Below, one piece after another: positions 17,387 to 25,447 of a stretch of 54,919 nt of DNA (positions within the stretch are counted from its first letter, which is position 1; each line of letters opens with the position of its first letter). This DNA comes from an uncultured Pseudomonadales bacterium. Its GTDB lineage: Bacteria > Pseudomonadota > Gammaproteobacteria > Pseudomonadales > Azotimanducaceae. Below the pieces are notes generated by a model. The model ran no database searches and had not been told where the DNA came from. It was given only the letters and a program-made list of their open reading frames with translations. Where the stretch lies: positions 1 to 54,919 of the forward strand of contig CAMYJX010000005.1 in the NCBI GenBank assembly GCA_947258825.1. Reading direction: 5' to 3'. The position numbers were made by a program, and so were the translations under genes.

Positions 17387-18121
17387 TCACTGGCGGTCCA
17401 ACTGTTCCGTAAGCTGCCGAATCAGCGCCTTGATGTGCAGCTGGGCAATGATATCGTTTGCGCTCTCGATGCCTTCGGCAGCGATTTCTGCAGCCGTCTC
17501 GGCGGAAATCCCGTCCCCGAACGCAGCGAGAAACTGCGGCACCTCTTTCGCCGCCAGGTGCTCGGCCGCGTCCTTGAAGCGCTGCAGCAACTCCAGGTCG
17601 TAACCCCGCTCGCAGGTGAATCCTGCTTCGCGCAGCTGGCCCCACTTGCGAAGGATTGCCTGATCCCGAAAGTCGAACCAATCGACGCCCTGGCGCCGTG
17701 CAGGCGACACTACACCCCGCTCGACCAGCTGCGAAAGTTCAGCTTCGGTGACATCGCCATCTGCAAGAACATCGCCTGCACTTCGCTCCGGCGCGGGGGC
17801 GACGCCGTCCAGCAGGGCGGGAATCAGCCGCTCCAATCCCTGCAGGGATTCGTTTTCGATCAAGGTATCGAACTCAGCGCTGTCCAGTACGGCTTTGATT
17901 TTCGCCAGGGACATCTCGCGCGAGTCCTGCATGTGGCGGATCGCGCGCAGACGCTTGACGTGCATTTCGCTGTAGTGGGCCACGTTGCGTTTGGGCTTCT
18001 CCGGCTCCGGCAGCATTCCTTCCCGGATGTAGAACCGAATGGCCTCGCGCCCCACACCCGTGCGGGACTCCAGCTCCTTCATCTTGATTACGCTTTCGGG
18101 CACTGCAACCTCAGCCGGCAC
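17387..18121 (-). CDS. MerR-family transcriptional regulator
   Basis: This 244-residue regulator has an N-terminal winged HTH at about residues 12-80 (KMKELESRTGVGREAIRFYIREG, then a wing and VKRLRAIRHMQD), followed by a long helical effector region with no MerR-type metal cysteines. The length exceeds the 130-150 residues of metal sensors, suggesting a small-molecule or multidomain form. Its GTG start at 18121 directly abuts the TAA stop of the P450 gene with no spacer, so translation is probably coupled; MKELES at 18082 is an alternative start. Control of the P450 operon promoter is an inference from position. The helix-turn-helix assignment is firm. Confidence 0.85.
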   Translation of the reverse strand: MPAEVAVPESVIKMKELESRTGVGREAIRFYIREGMLPEPEKPKRNVAHYSEMHVKRLRAIRHMQDSREMSLAKIKAVLDSAEFDTLIENESLQGLERLIPALLDGVAPAPERSAGDVLADGDVTEAELSQLVERGVVSPARRQGVDWFDFRDQAILRKWGQLREAGFTCERGYDLELLQRFKDAAEHLAAKEVPQFLAAFGDGISAETAAEIAAEGIESANDIIAQLHIKALIRQLTEQLDRQ

Positions 18122-19399
18122 TTACCAGGGATGAACCCGCACCGGCAGCTCCAGGTAGCCCTTAACGAAATTGGAGCGAACGCGCACCGGCTCGCCCACT
18201 ACTTCCACCCGTTGGAAACGTTTGAGGATTTCTTCCCAGACGATGTGCAGCTGCATTTCCGCCAGACGGTTGCCCATGCAGCGGTGGATGCCGAAGCCGA
18301 AGGAGAGGTGATGGCGGGCATTATCGCGATCGATGATGAACTCGTCGGCGCGGTGGATGGCGGTCTCGTCCCGGTTGCCCGATACGTACCACATGATCAC
18401 CTTATCACCCGCCTTGATCTGCTTGCCGTCCAGCACCGTATCCTGCCGGGCGGTACGTCGCATGTAAGCCAGCGGCGTCTGCCAGCGAATGATCTCCGAG
18501 ACCATCTTTGGAATCAGATCCGGGGCATCGCGCAGCTTCTGATATTCCCCAGGGTTCTGGTTGAGCGCCAGCACGCCGCCGGTCAGCGAGTTTCGCGTGG
18601 TGTCGTTGCCGCCGACGATGAGCAGCATCAGGTTGCCCAGGTACTCCATGGGGGTCATGTTTTTCGTCGCCTCGCCATGGGCCAGCATGGTCACCAGGTC
18701 CAGACGTCCAGAGGGATCCCTGTTGATCCGCTCGTTCCATAGCACGGTGAACGCTTCCAGGCACTCCATCAGCGCCGCCTGGCGCTGTTCTTCGGTGACG
18801 TTGGTGGCGCCGGTCTGCACCGGGCTGGAGGTCGCCATGTCGGACCAGTAGGTGAGCTTGCTGCGCTGCTCGAAAGGAAAGTCGAACAGGGTGGCCAGCA
18901 TGCGGGTGGTGAGCTCGATGGATACCCGGTCGACCCAGTTGAACGTCTCACCCGTGGGCAGATCGTCGAGAATCTCGCAGACCCGCTCACGGATGAGGGG
19001 TTCCAGCAATGCCAGATTGCGCGGCGCTACCACCGGCTGTGCCACCTTACGCTGTTCGTCGTGGCGAGGCGGGTCCATGGTGATGAAGCCCGCTTCCACC
19101 GGGAACTCCGGCGCCGGATCGCCCAGCACGATGCTGCGCTCGGAGGAAAAGATCTCGTGGTGCTTGTCGACGTGCACGATGTCATCGAACCTGGTCACGG
19201 ACCAGTAGGGGCCGAAATCGCTATCAGCGCAGTAGTGCACGGGCGCTTCTTTCCTCAGGCGCTCGAAATAGCCCCAATGGGTGTCGGTTTCGAACAGCTC
19301 GGAATCCGAAACGTCGATCCTGTCGAGGGGGATGGAATAGGGGTCGGCCCCGGCCTGGCCCTTGGACGGCAGCGGGTTCGATTCGACGGCTTCGCTCAT
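18122..19399 (-). CDS. cytochrome P450 (CYP153-like)
   Basis: This 425-residue soluble P450 has an I-helix oxygen-activation motif GGNDTTRN, a K-helix EIIR, and a haem loop FGFGIHRCMG with Cys374 as thiolate ligand. The combination LIVGGNDTTRNS, YVSGNRDE and HLSFGFGIHRCMGNRLAEMQL is characteristic of CYP153 terminal alkane and fatty-acid hydroxylases. No ferredoxin or ferredoxin reductase gene sits beside it, so redox partners must be encoded elsewhere. It has its own promoter-like region upstream and is translationally coupled to the MerR gene. A role in alkane or acyl omega-hydroxylation is inferred from family resemblance; terpene hydroxylation is possible. Confidence 0.9.
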   Translation of the reverse strand: MSEAVESNPLPSKGQAGADPYSIPLDRIDVSDSELFETDTHWGYFERLRKEAPVHYCADSDFGPYWSVTRFDDIVHVDKHHEIFSSERSIVLGDPAPEFPVEAGFITMDPPRHDEQRKVAQPVVAPRNLALLEPLIRERVCEILDDLPTGETFNWVDRVSIELTTRMLATLFDFPFEQRSKLTYWSDMATSSPVQTGATNVTEEQRQAALMECLEAFTVLWNERINRDPSGRLDLVTMLAHGEATKNMTPMEYLGNLMLLIVGGNDTTRNSLTGGVLALNQNPGEYQKLRDAPDLIPKMVSEIIRWQTPLAYMRRTARQDTVLDGKQIKAGDKVIMWYVSGNRDETAIHRADEFIIDRDNARHHLSFGFGIHRCMGNRLAEMQLHIVWEEILKRFQRVEVVGEPVRVRSNFVKGYLELPVRVHPW

Positions 19400-19435
19400 G
19401 AGACTCTCCCGAGGTCGTGCTGGATGAGGGGAGAC

Positions 19436-19467
19436 ACACTAGCAGAGTACGTATTGCGTATCAATAC
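19436..19467 (-). promoter_or_regulatory. candidate P450 promoter with overlapping inverted repeat
   Basis: On the minus strand TTGATA (19464-19459) and TAGTGT (19441-19436) are 17 bp apart, a plausible sigma-70 pair placed 36 bp before the P450 ATG. An inverted repeat GTATTG-N5-CAATAC (19451-19467) overlaps the -35 element and part of the spacer, so it could be an operator. Which regulator binds is unknown. Confidence 0.45.
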
Positions 19468-19475
19468 TACGCATA

Positions 19476-20837
19476 TCAGGTATAGACCTCCAACTGTTGT
19501 GCCACTTCTTGAGCCGCCCGCTCGCCCGACCTGATCGCACCCTCAATATAGCCGGTCCACCTGAAAGAGGTTTCTGTACCCGCCCAACGGATGGGGCCGA
19601 TGGGTGCCCTCAACCATTTGCCGTAACGCTGATAAATGCCGGGTGCGGCATAAGCGCCGTAACATCCGCCCGACCAATGCTCTGCCGTCCAGTCGATATC
19701 GACATAGTCAAGCGGCGTTCGGGCCTCGGAACCAAAATGCTCTGCCAGCATATCCAGCACCAGCCGCCTGCGTTCGGCCATCGCCTGATCGCCATGATTC
19801 AGCGCGTGATCCCCATCGAAGAACCCCGCAATAACGCCCTTGTCCTGCCCTGGAGGAGACACATCCATGCAAGGCGTACAGGGCGCATCGTCTCTTAGGA
19901 CGGTACCGTTGAAACCCTTGCGCCGCCAGAAAGGCGCCTCGTACACCACCCAGAATTTGATCGCGGAACCCATCGCCAGCTTCGCGTGCAGGGCTTGCTT
20001 GGGATGGGGCAATGACGGCGAAAACTCCAGCCGTTCAACCAGCGTCGGTGGTACCGCAACTACCAGCGACTTAGCCGTGTGCTTACCTTGGGTGGTTTCG
20101 ACTGACACCAGGTCGTCTGCCCAACCTATCCGAAGGGCAGGTTCATTCAGTCGAACTTTCCCACCCAGCTCCTCGGCCATTCGCCGTCCAATCTGATGAA
20201 CGCCACCATGAAAAAGGAAATTCTGTGCACCGCCTTCATCAGCAGAGCTCAACACGTCGAGACCATCGCCCGACTTGATGTAATGAAGAAAGCACAGCAT
20301 GGAAATCTGTGCGGACTCCGCGCAGAACAGCGAAAAACAAAGCAGTCGATACAACTGTCTCAATCTGCTGCTGCGGACATTTTCAGCCAACCATTGCTCA
20401 ACCGTCATCGAGTCCAACTCCGCTGCCTGCGGATGAGCCCAGGGTTGCTCGCAATCCAGTGGCCGGAGGAGGCCCTGTAACTTTCGGTTCATTGACATAT
20501 AACTCAACGCGTCACCGACACCGAACAAACCGGTCGGATCTTCCCGCTCACCATGGTGTTCCTTTCCTCCAACGCGATAGATGGCTTTTCCATCCAGATA
20601 TGTAGGATAGGTTTGAACCTGGTATTGCTCGGCCAATCCGGCGAGGCGAATCTGCGTCGGGCCCAACCACATGCCCCCGAAATCCACGGCAAGCCCACCA
20701 ACCTCCCCATACCTGGTCCTACCGCCAACGCGATCTCGAGCTTCCAGGATCAGGAGGTCCGAGACGCCCAGCCGCTCCAGCTCTTTCGCGGCGGCGAGTC
20801 CTGCAAATCCCGCTCCTATGATGATCACATCATGCAT
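19476..20837 (-). CDS. flavin monoamine oxidase family protein
   Basis: This 453-residue FAD-dependent amine oxidase (PF01593) has an N-terminal dinucleotide motif IIGAGFAGLAAAKELE, then EARDRVGGRTR and the FGGMWLGPTQ loop. The C-terminal FAD-contact segment IRWAGTETSFRWTGYIEGAIRSGE holds the usual WAGTE motif. No signal peptide is present. It starts 20 bp after the TetR stop and forms an operon with it. Base composition is lower in GC than nearby genes (about 48-60% in 60-base lines I counted, against 63-70% in lines of neighbouring genes), suggesting separate ancestry. Amine oxidation is the family reaction; the substrate is not known. Confidence 0.88.
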   Translation of the reverse strand: MHDVIIIGAGFAGLAAAKELERLGVSDLLILEARDRVGGRTRYGEVGGLAVDFGGMWLGPTQIRLAGLAEQYQVQTYPTYLDGKAIYRVGGKEHHGEREDPTGLFGVGDALSYMSMNRKLQGLLRPLDCEQPWAHPQAAELDSMTVEQWLAENVRSSRLRQLYRLLCFSLFCAESAQISMLCFLHYIKSGDGLDVLSSADEGGAQNFLFHGGVHQIGRRMAEELGGKVRLNEPALRIGWADDLVSVETTQGKHTAKSLVVAVPPTLVERLEFSPSLPHPKQALHAKLAMGSAIKFWVVYEAPFWRRKGFNGTVLRDDAPCTPCMDVSPPGQDKGVIAGFFDGDHALNHGDQAMAERRRLVLDMLAEHFGSEARTPLDYVDIDWTAEHWSGGCYGAYAAPGIYQRYGKWLRAPIGPIRWAGTETSFRWTGYIEGAIRSGERAAQEVAQQLEVYT

Positions 20838-20857
20838 GATGAGTTACCTCGAACGGT

Positions 20858-21475
20858 TTAATGGGTGCGTAGAAGCCGCTCAAGATAGCTGTCATGCATG
20901 ATCTCGAGTTGACGTCGGATTCGTTCTGATTCAGCGGGGCTGGAATCGAGTGCAAGGTCAATCAGAGGAACGGCAGATTCAATCAGAACCCTGGCGGCCG
21001 TAGCCGCCTCAGCAGCGGAAAGGCCGGGAATGTAATTTGCCAGCTGATGCGCCATAAGGGCGGCCATCCGCTCGTTGTCAGCCTGATCGATTGCACGTAA
21101 TGCAGGTGTCGCCTGCATAGCCCGACGAATGGCCAAAGCGCCTTGTTGCTGCTCAACCGAACTGATGAATCTGTGCAGATATTCCGGCCAGACAACTCGT
21201 ATGTCCTGCTTTTCGCCCAGTGCCTGGTCAAAGTCGGCGAGTTGCTGGCCCCATTCACCCACAACCTTTTCAGCGAGCGTAGTGACCACGGCAAGCTTGT
21301 CGGGGAAATAGCGATAAACGGCTGATACCCGACAGCCGGCTCGTTCAGCCAGGAGATTGGTATTGAAGCCCTCCCAGCCACGCTCATCCAGCAGCTCTGC
21401 GGCGGCTGACAGAATCGCATCAAAGGTCTGTTTCGATCGAGCTTGACGAGGCTGACTGCGCAAAATGTCTGACAC
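20858..21475 (-). CDS. TetR-family transcriptional regulator
   Basis: This 205-residue TetR protein has an N-terminal HTH at about residues 10-57 (RSKQTFDAILSAAAELL, then LAERAGCRVSAVYRYFPDK) and a divergent helical ligand-binding domain. The start is a GTG at 21475 with GAGGGG upstream. It heads the amine oxidase operon. A perfect 9+9 bp inverted repeat lies 20 bp before its start codon, so autoregulation and control of the amine oxidase are likely. GC content matches the amine oxidase gene, not the flanks. Confidence 0.9.
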   Translation of the reverse strand: MSDILRSQPRQARSKQTFDAILSAAAELLDERGWEGFNTNLLAERAGCRVSAVYRYFPDKLAVVTTLAEKVVGEWGQQLADFDQALGEKQDIRVVWPEYLHRFISSVEQQQGALAIRRAMQATPALRAIDQADNERMAALMAHQLANYIPGLSAAEAATAARVLIESAVPLIDLALDSSPAESERIRRQLEIMHDSYLERLLRTH

Positions 21476-21494
21476 GATCAGGCCCCTCGGCTGA

Positions 21495-21535
21495 AAAAGA
21501 GAGCATATACTCTCTTTTAGCGGGAGTAAATGCTC
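21495..21535. promoter_or_regulatory. candidate double TetR operator
   Basis: A perfect inverted repeat AAAAGAGAG-CATATA-CTCTCTTTT occupies 21495-21518. A second, shorter one with the same six-base gap (GAG-TAAATG-CTC, 21524-21535, flanked by further T runs) has its centre 23 bp away. Both are just upstream of the TetR gene, which is what an autoregulated TetR operon would show. Confidence 0.65.
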
Positions 21536-21622
21536 TTTTTTTCAGGCACGCCTTGAGCCGCCGATATTCAAGCGCGACTTGTGACAGCCCCAGCGAGATG
21601 ATCGGCTGCAGCCCTTTAGAAA

Positions 21623-21699
21623 TGGCGCGCCCGGAGAGATTCGAACTCCCGACACCCAGGTTCGAAGCCTGGTGCTCTATCCAACTGAGCTACGGGCGC
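21623..21699 (-). tRNA. tRNA-Arg (anticodon TCG)
   Basis: The minus strand folds as a complete tRNA. The acceptor stem GCGCCCG (21699-21693) pairs with CGGGCGC (21633-21627). A D-arm AGCTCAGTTGGATAGAGC is present. The anticodon stem CCAGG/CCTGG encloses loop CTTCGAA, and the T-arm is GGGAGTTCGAATCTCTCC. The anticodon TCG reads arginine CGA-type codons. A discriminator G (21626) and an encoded CCA (21625-21623) complete the 3' end, giving 77 nt with CCA. Confidence 0.96.
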
Positions 21700-21703
21700 A
21701 CAG

Positions 21704-21720
21704 GCAGGCATGATGCCTGC
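21704..21720. other. 17-bp inverted repeat upstream of the tRNA gene
   Basis: GCAGGCAT-G-ATGCCTGC is a perfect inverted repeat with a single central base, beginning 5 bp upstream of the tRNA 5' end. It could form a hairpin in the tRNA leader transcript or be a protein-binding site. No function is known. Confidence 0.5.
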
Positions 21721-21823
21721 AACCCCGGCCGCGGGTCGAGTACCATTTGCGAGACCATCAGCGTGCAGCCCGTCTCCCTTTGCGCGACGCAGGGTGAAGA
21801 GGCAATGGGCCGGAGAAGGAACC

Positions 21824-22360
21824 ATGCAGCGGATTTCGAAAGGCGAATTCAGCAGCCAACGGGCGCATCGACTTCTGGTTGCGGTGCCCGCAATCGCTCT
21901 CCTGTTGCTGGCCACCGCCGGCTGCGAGCCGAAAGACCGCAGGCCGGGCACCTGGCTGTCCGGCAGCGAGGCCGAGGGACCCATCGGCGACTGGTCTTTC
22001 GTCAACGAGCAGATGGAAGTGTTCGTGGAGACCCGGCCCTGGTATGGCATCCCTCATTCGGTTACCACGGTAATCGCCAGCAAGAACGGCAACGTGTTTG
22101 TGCCGTCCATTTACGAAACCTCGGCCGAGTTTCCAGGCTCCAAGTACTGGAACCGCATCATCGCGGACAACCCGCGGGTGCGCCTGAAGGTGGGCGAAAC
22201 GCTTTACGCGATGGAAGCACGCCCTGCGGCCAACGAGGCAGAGTTCGCCGAGGGCTTTTCAGCGCTGGCGGAAAAATACGACTTCTGGCGCAACGTCTAC
22301 GAGGACGCGGACAATCAGATGCCCTTCGTGATCATCCGCCTGCATCCGATCCCAGGCTAA
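21824..22360 (+). CDS. hypothetical lipoprotein
   Basis: This 178-residue exported protein starts at the ATG at 21824 with GGAGAAGGA just upstream. A lipoprotein signal sequence at residues about 15-33 ends in LLLLATAGC. The mature domain contains TRPWYGIPHSVTTVIASKNGN and VFVPSIYETSAEFPGSKYWN, reminiscent of FMN-binding split-barrel or nitroreductase-like proteins that handle small molecules, but I cannot name a family. Its last four bases overlap the stop of the convergent hydratase gene. It is not obviously linked to the flanking genes. Confidence 0.75.
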   Translation: MQRISKGEFSSQRAHRLLVAVPAIALLLLATAGCEPKDRRPGTWLSGSEAEGPIGDWSFVNEQMEVFVETRPWYGIPHSVTTVIASKNGNVFVPSIYETSAEFPGSKYWNRIIADNPRVRLKVGETLYAMEARPAANEAEFAEGFSALAEKYDFWRNVYEDADNQMPFVIIRLHPIPG

Positions 22361-23124
22361 GCAACGACCTCGAAGCCCACCTGCCCGAACGTGCCGAAAT
22401 CGGCCAGATAGTTTCCCGGCTTGCCGGGATGCGCCGCACCTATGGAGCCCGTCATGAGAACCTGACCAGGTTCCAGCGCGTAGCCCTGATCGACGATTCG
22501 TCCTACCAGCCAAAGCAACGCCTGCCATTGATCGCCCATCACATCGCTGGCCGGCGCCTCGTGCAGCGTCACGCCATCACGGGTGAAGCGCACCTGGACC
22601 GCATTGATGTTCACGCCGCGCCAGTCGGGCTCCGGTCCCGCGATAAAGGCGCATGAGGCCGAATTCCCGGCGATGAGATCGGGACCAGTGAACTTTGCGC
22701 CGCCGTAGGGGATCTCGGCCAGCTCGACCATGGGCATGCAGGCGTCGATATGTTCGCGCAGGGCATCCACGTTACTTGGAACGTTGTGAATAGTCTTGCC
22801 CACGCGAAAGCCCAGCTCCACCTCCAGCATCAGCGCCCGGAAATCGGACAGACGCAAAGTGGCACCAGGCTTGCGGTGGCCGGAGTGAAACAGCACGCCG
22901 GTAATGGGCTCGGTCAGACCGAACGCTTTCTGCGGGGCCGGCGCGGTGGCGCCTGCCTTGAATCCGGCAACGGTCTCTTCTGCCAGCCGCAATCGAACAT
23001 ATTCATGCTGCACCGCGTAGGCGTCGGCCAGGGCAAGCGTCTGGCCGGTCCCGGAAGGCACCGGCAGCAGCTCACCGGTGGCGTAGGCCTCGTGCAGGGT
23101 TCCCGCCAGCCTTTTCACATCCAT
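22357..23124 (-). CDS. 2-keto-4-pentenoate hydratase-like protein (FAH family)
   Basis: This 255-residue protein of the FAH/MhpD fold hydrates 2-hydroxypenta-2,4-dienoate-type products of aromatic meta-cleavage, or decarboxylates related keto acids. The metal-binding region MLEVELGFRVGKTI and the segment ACMPMVELAEIPYG are family features, as are VLMTGSIGAAHPGKPG and LADFGTFGQV near the end. The start chosen at 23124 has GGGGAG 8 bp upstream. It lies 4 bp after the MFS transporter stop, the third gene of a VOC-MFS-hydratase operon. This context favours catabolism of an imported ring compound; dihydrodiol or meta-cleavage dioxygenase genes are not adjacent except for the VOC protein. Confidence 0.85.
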   Translation of the reverse strand: MDVKRLAGTLHEAYATGELLPVPSGTGQTLALADAYAVQHEYVRLRLAEETVAGFKAGATAPAPQKAFGLTEPITGVLFHSGHRKPGATLRLSDFRALMLEVELGFRVGKTIHNVPSNVDALREHIDACMPMVELAEIPYGGAKFTGPDLIAGNSASCAFIAGPEPDWRGVNINAVQVRFTRDGVTLHEAPASDVMGDQWQALLWLVGRIVDQGYALEPGQVLMTGSIGAAHPGKPGNYLADFGTFGQVGFEVVA

Positions 23125-23128
23125 GGAT

Positions 23129-24481
23129 TCATCTCCCCGTCTCTCGATACTGATCGCTCTCGGCCCCGAGCTCGGCCATGCGCCGACGGTAAGGCTTACG
23201 GGCGACAAAGAACAGTACCGCCGCCAGCGGCACGAACAGGGCCGCGTTGAGGCTCAGGGCATAGCGGATCTGCTCGGGGCCGAAAACGTTATCGGACAGC
23301 ACGCCTACGAACACCGCGCCCAGCGCCCCGCCGGTGACGTTCATCGCCGCCATGAAAACGCTGGTCATCAAACCGCGCAGCGTGTTTGGCGTTACCTCGG
23401 CAATGGCGACAAACGCGGTGGTAATGGTCAGCGCCCAGCAGTACTTGGTGAGGGCAAAGCAGGCCAGACACAACCAGGCCGACGGCGCCAGCGGCCCCAG
23501 CGCCGCTGGAAGCAACATCACCAGCATCGCGGCAAAGCAGAGCACCACCGCAGCCTCGTCGACGCCGCGGGCCTTGAGCATTCCCGTCAGCGGGCCGACG
23601 GACAGCGCGCCGGCAACGCCGAACACCAGATACACCAGGCCGTAACCCAGCGCGGCGTCCCCAGGTTCGAGGCCGTAGGTGCGCATGAGCATTGCCGGAT
23701 ACCAGCCGATCACGGCATAGAGATAGAAGCCGAACGTCAGGGTACCGCCGAACAACCAGAGGTAGAGGCTCCGCTGGTCCTTGAGGTAAGCGAACACGCC
23801 GGCCATCGACGCGCCCGCGGCGGTGTCGGCCTCGCCAAGCAGGTGCCGCCTGGGCTCGCGAACCGTGACAAAGAGCAGCACGGCTACCAGGATGCCGGGC
23901 AGGCCAACCGCGAAGAAGACCAGACGCCAGGCGCTCACGTCGCTAAAACCGGCAAGCGTAACAGCGCCCATCTGGTTGAACAGATCGATCAGCTGACCAC
24001 CAAGTATCAGCGCCAGGCCGCCGCCAATGTAGATGCCAAGGGAGAAAATCGAGATAGGCAGCGCGCTTCTATCCCGTGGAAACAGGTCGGAGATGATGGA
24101 CACCGCCGCAGGATTCAGCGCCGCCTCGCCGCTGGCCACGCCCATGCGGCCGACGAACAGGGTCAGGAAGTTCACCGCAGCACCGCAGGCGACTGTCATG
24201 GCCGACCACAGCGCCACGCACAGCGACAGAATGCCGGTGCGCCGGCCGGTGTCGATCCACCGACCCAGCGGCAGGCCCATGATCACGTAGAACAGGGCAA
24301 AGGCGACCCCGGTGAGCACGCCCATCTGGGTATCGGAGAGCATCAGGTCCGCCTTGATGGGATCCACCAGAAATCCCAGCACCAGACGATCTATGTAGCC
24401 CAGCACCGAGACGACCATGAGCACGGTCACCACGTACCAGCGATAAACCACGTGGTTCCCGTCGTCGGGCCGCCGACTCAA
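23129..24481 (-). CDS. MFS transporter (spinster-like)
   Basis: This 450-residue inner-membrane transporter has about 12 hydrophobic helices. The first-helix segment VLGYIDRLVLGFLVDPIK and the loop GLPLGRWIDTGRR between helices 2 and 3 match the Spinster-like (2.A.1.49) bacterial subgroup, as does GVASGEAALNPAAVSIISD. It starts inside the stop codon of the VOC gene (ATGA) and is followed within 4 bp by the hydratase. It most likely imports an organic acid or aromatic substrate degraded by the operon; direction and substrate are inferred. Confidence 0.9.
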   Translation of the reverse strand: MSRRPDDGNHVVYRWYVVTVLMVVSVLGYIDRLVLGFLVDPIKADLMLSDTQMGVLTGVAFALFYVIMGLPLGRWIDTGRRTGILSLCVALWSAMTVACGAAVNFLTLFVGRMGVASGEAALNPAAVSIISDLFPRDRSALPISIFSLGIYIGGGLALILGGQLIDLFNQMGAVTLAGFSDVSAWRLVFFAVGLPGILVAVLLFVTVREPRRHLLGEADTAAGASMAGVFAYLKDQRSLYLWLFGGTLTFGFYLYAVIGWYPAMLMRTYGLEPGDAALGYGLVYLVFGVAGALSVGPLTGMLKARGVDEAAVVLCFAAMLVMLLPAALGPLAPSAWLCLACFALTKYCWALTITTAFVAIAEVTPNTLRGLMTSVFMAAMNVTGGALGAVFVGVLSDNVFGPEQIRYALSLNAALFVPLAAVLFFVARKPYRRRMAELGAESDQYRETGR

Positions 24482-24930
24482 CGCGACAGCTGCGGCGTTT
24501 CCTGATCGCGAATCTCGTAGATTTCGATCACGTTGCCGAAAGGGTCTTTGCCGTAGATGGCCGACGTGGTGCCGAAATCCACCGGGTCTCCGACGAACTC
24601 CATGCCAGCTGCGCGCAGGCGCTCATATTCCGCCTGAATACCATCCACCTGCAGCGCGAAGTGAGGATATCCGTAGTCACAGGGCCGGGAACGGTGGTCT
24701 TCGGGGGGCGGGTTGGTGTACTGCCACATCTCGATGTAAGCGTTCGACGCTTTCAACATGGCCATTTCGGCGCTGGTGTCCGGCAGGCCGATGGCAGCAT
24801 CCGCCTCCGGATTGTCGCCTTTGAACGATCCGCTCTGCACCACTTCGAAACCGAGCACGTCCCGATAAAAGGCAAGGCCCTTCTGAAAATCCGGCACGCC
24901 AATCGCCACATGATGAATACCAACGATCAT
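24478..24930 (-). CDS. VOC family protein (glyoxalase/extradiol dioxygenase fold)
   Basis: This 150-residue protein has one two-module VOC pair: HHVAIGVPDFQKGLAFYRDVLGF with His7 or His8 as N-terminal metal ligand, HFALQVDGIQAEYERLRAAG in the middle, and KDPFGNVIEIYE with the closing glutamate. It is first in a tightly coupled operon with the MFS and hydratase genes. A perfect 6+2+6 palindrome lies 13 bp upstream of its start. It may be an isomerase, epimerase (methylmalonyl-CoA epimerase-like) or dioxygenase; the residues visible do not decide. Confidence 0.88.
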   Translation of the reverse strand: MIVGIHHVAIGVPDFQKGLAFYRDVLGFEVVQSGSFKGDNPEADAAIGLPDTSAEMAMLKASNAYIEMWQYTNPPPEDHRSRPCDYGYPHFALQVDGIQAEYERLRAAGMEFVGDPVDFGTTSAIYGKDPFGNVIEIYEIRDQETPQLSR

Positions 24931-24943
24931 GACTCCCCCTCAG

Positions 24944-24957
24944 ATTGTGTTCACAAT
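24944..24957. promoter_or_regulatory. candidate operator, ATTGTG-tt-CACAAT
   Basis: A perfect 14-bp palindrome sits in the 61-bp space between the divergent VOC and DUF3237 starts, immediately upstream of the VOC ribosome site. Its position suggests joint control of both transcription units. No adjacent regulator gene was found. Confidence 0.5.
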
Positions 24958-24991
24958 GCCCGGATAGTAACCAACGGAGCGGGGAAACGAC

Positions 24992-25447
24992 ATGAAGCTG
25001 GAACTGTTGATGAATTATCACGCCAACCTGAAACCGTCGCAGCCGGTGGGAAAGGGGCCGTACGGCAACCGCCAGATTGCCGAGGTGACGGGTGGAAGCT
25101 TCGAAGGCCCGAAGCTCAAAGGCGAAGTGCTCACCTGCGGCGGTGACTGGATCCTCGTCGACGACCAGGGTTACGGCCACCTGGACGTGCGCGCCACGTT
25201 CAAAACCCACGACGGCGCTCACATCTACGCCCAGTATACGGGCGTGCTCGAATTCAATGACAAAATCAGCAAGGCCTTCGCGGAGGGCGCCGGGACCGAT
25301 TACGGCGACAACTACTTCATGACCCAGCCGCGCTTTGAGACCGGCGACGAGCGCTATGCCTGGCTCAATAACCTTGTCACCGTAGGCGAGGGCCACATCA
25401 TACCCGACGGGGTGGAATACCGGCTCTACGCCTGCCGCAACGACTGA
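24992..25447 (+). CDS. DUF3237 domain protein
   Basis: This 151-residue protein belongs to DUF3237, a small beta-barrel family of unknown biochemical role that recurs in catabolic clusters of actinobacteria and proteobacteria. Visible markers are VTGGSFEGPKLKGEVLTCGGDW and YAWLNNLVTVGEGHI, the usual family core and C-terminus. The ATG is preceded by GGAGCGGGGAAACG. It is divergent from the VOC-MFS-hydratase operon and shares its regulatory region, so a role in the same pathway is likely. The stop codon is within a palindrome shared with the convergent peptidase gene. Confidence 0.85.
   Translation: MKLELLMNYHANLKPSQPVGKGPYGNRQIAEVTGGSFEGPKLKGEVLTCGGDWILVDDQGYGHLDVRATFKTHDGAHIYAQYTGVLEFNDKISKAFAEGAGTDYGDNYFMTQPRFETGDERYAWLNNLVTVGEGHIIPDGVEYRLYACRND

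Noticed and set aside
19440..21623. Attachment-site duplication of the tRNA-Arg 3' end bounding a genomic island
   Set aside because: No copy of the tRNA 3' sequence was seen on the far side and no integrase gene is present.
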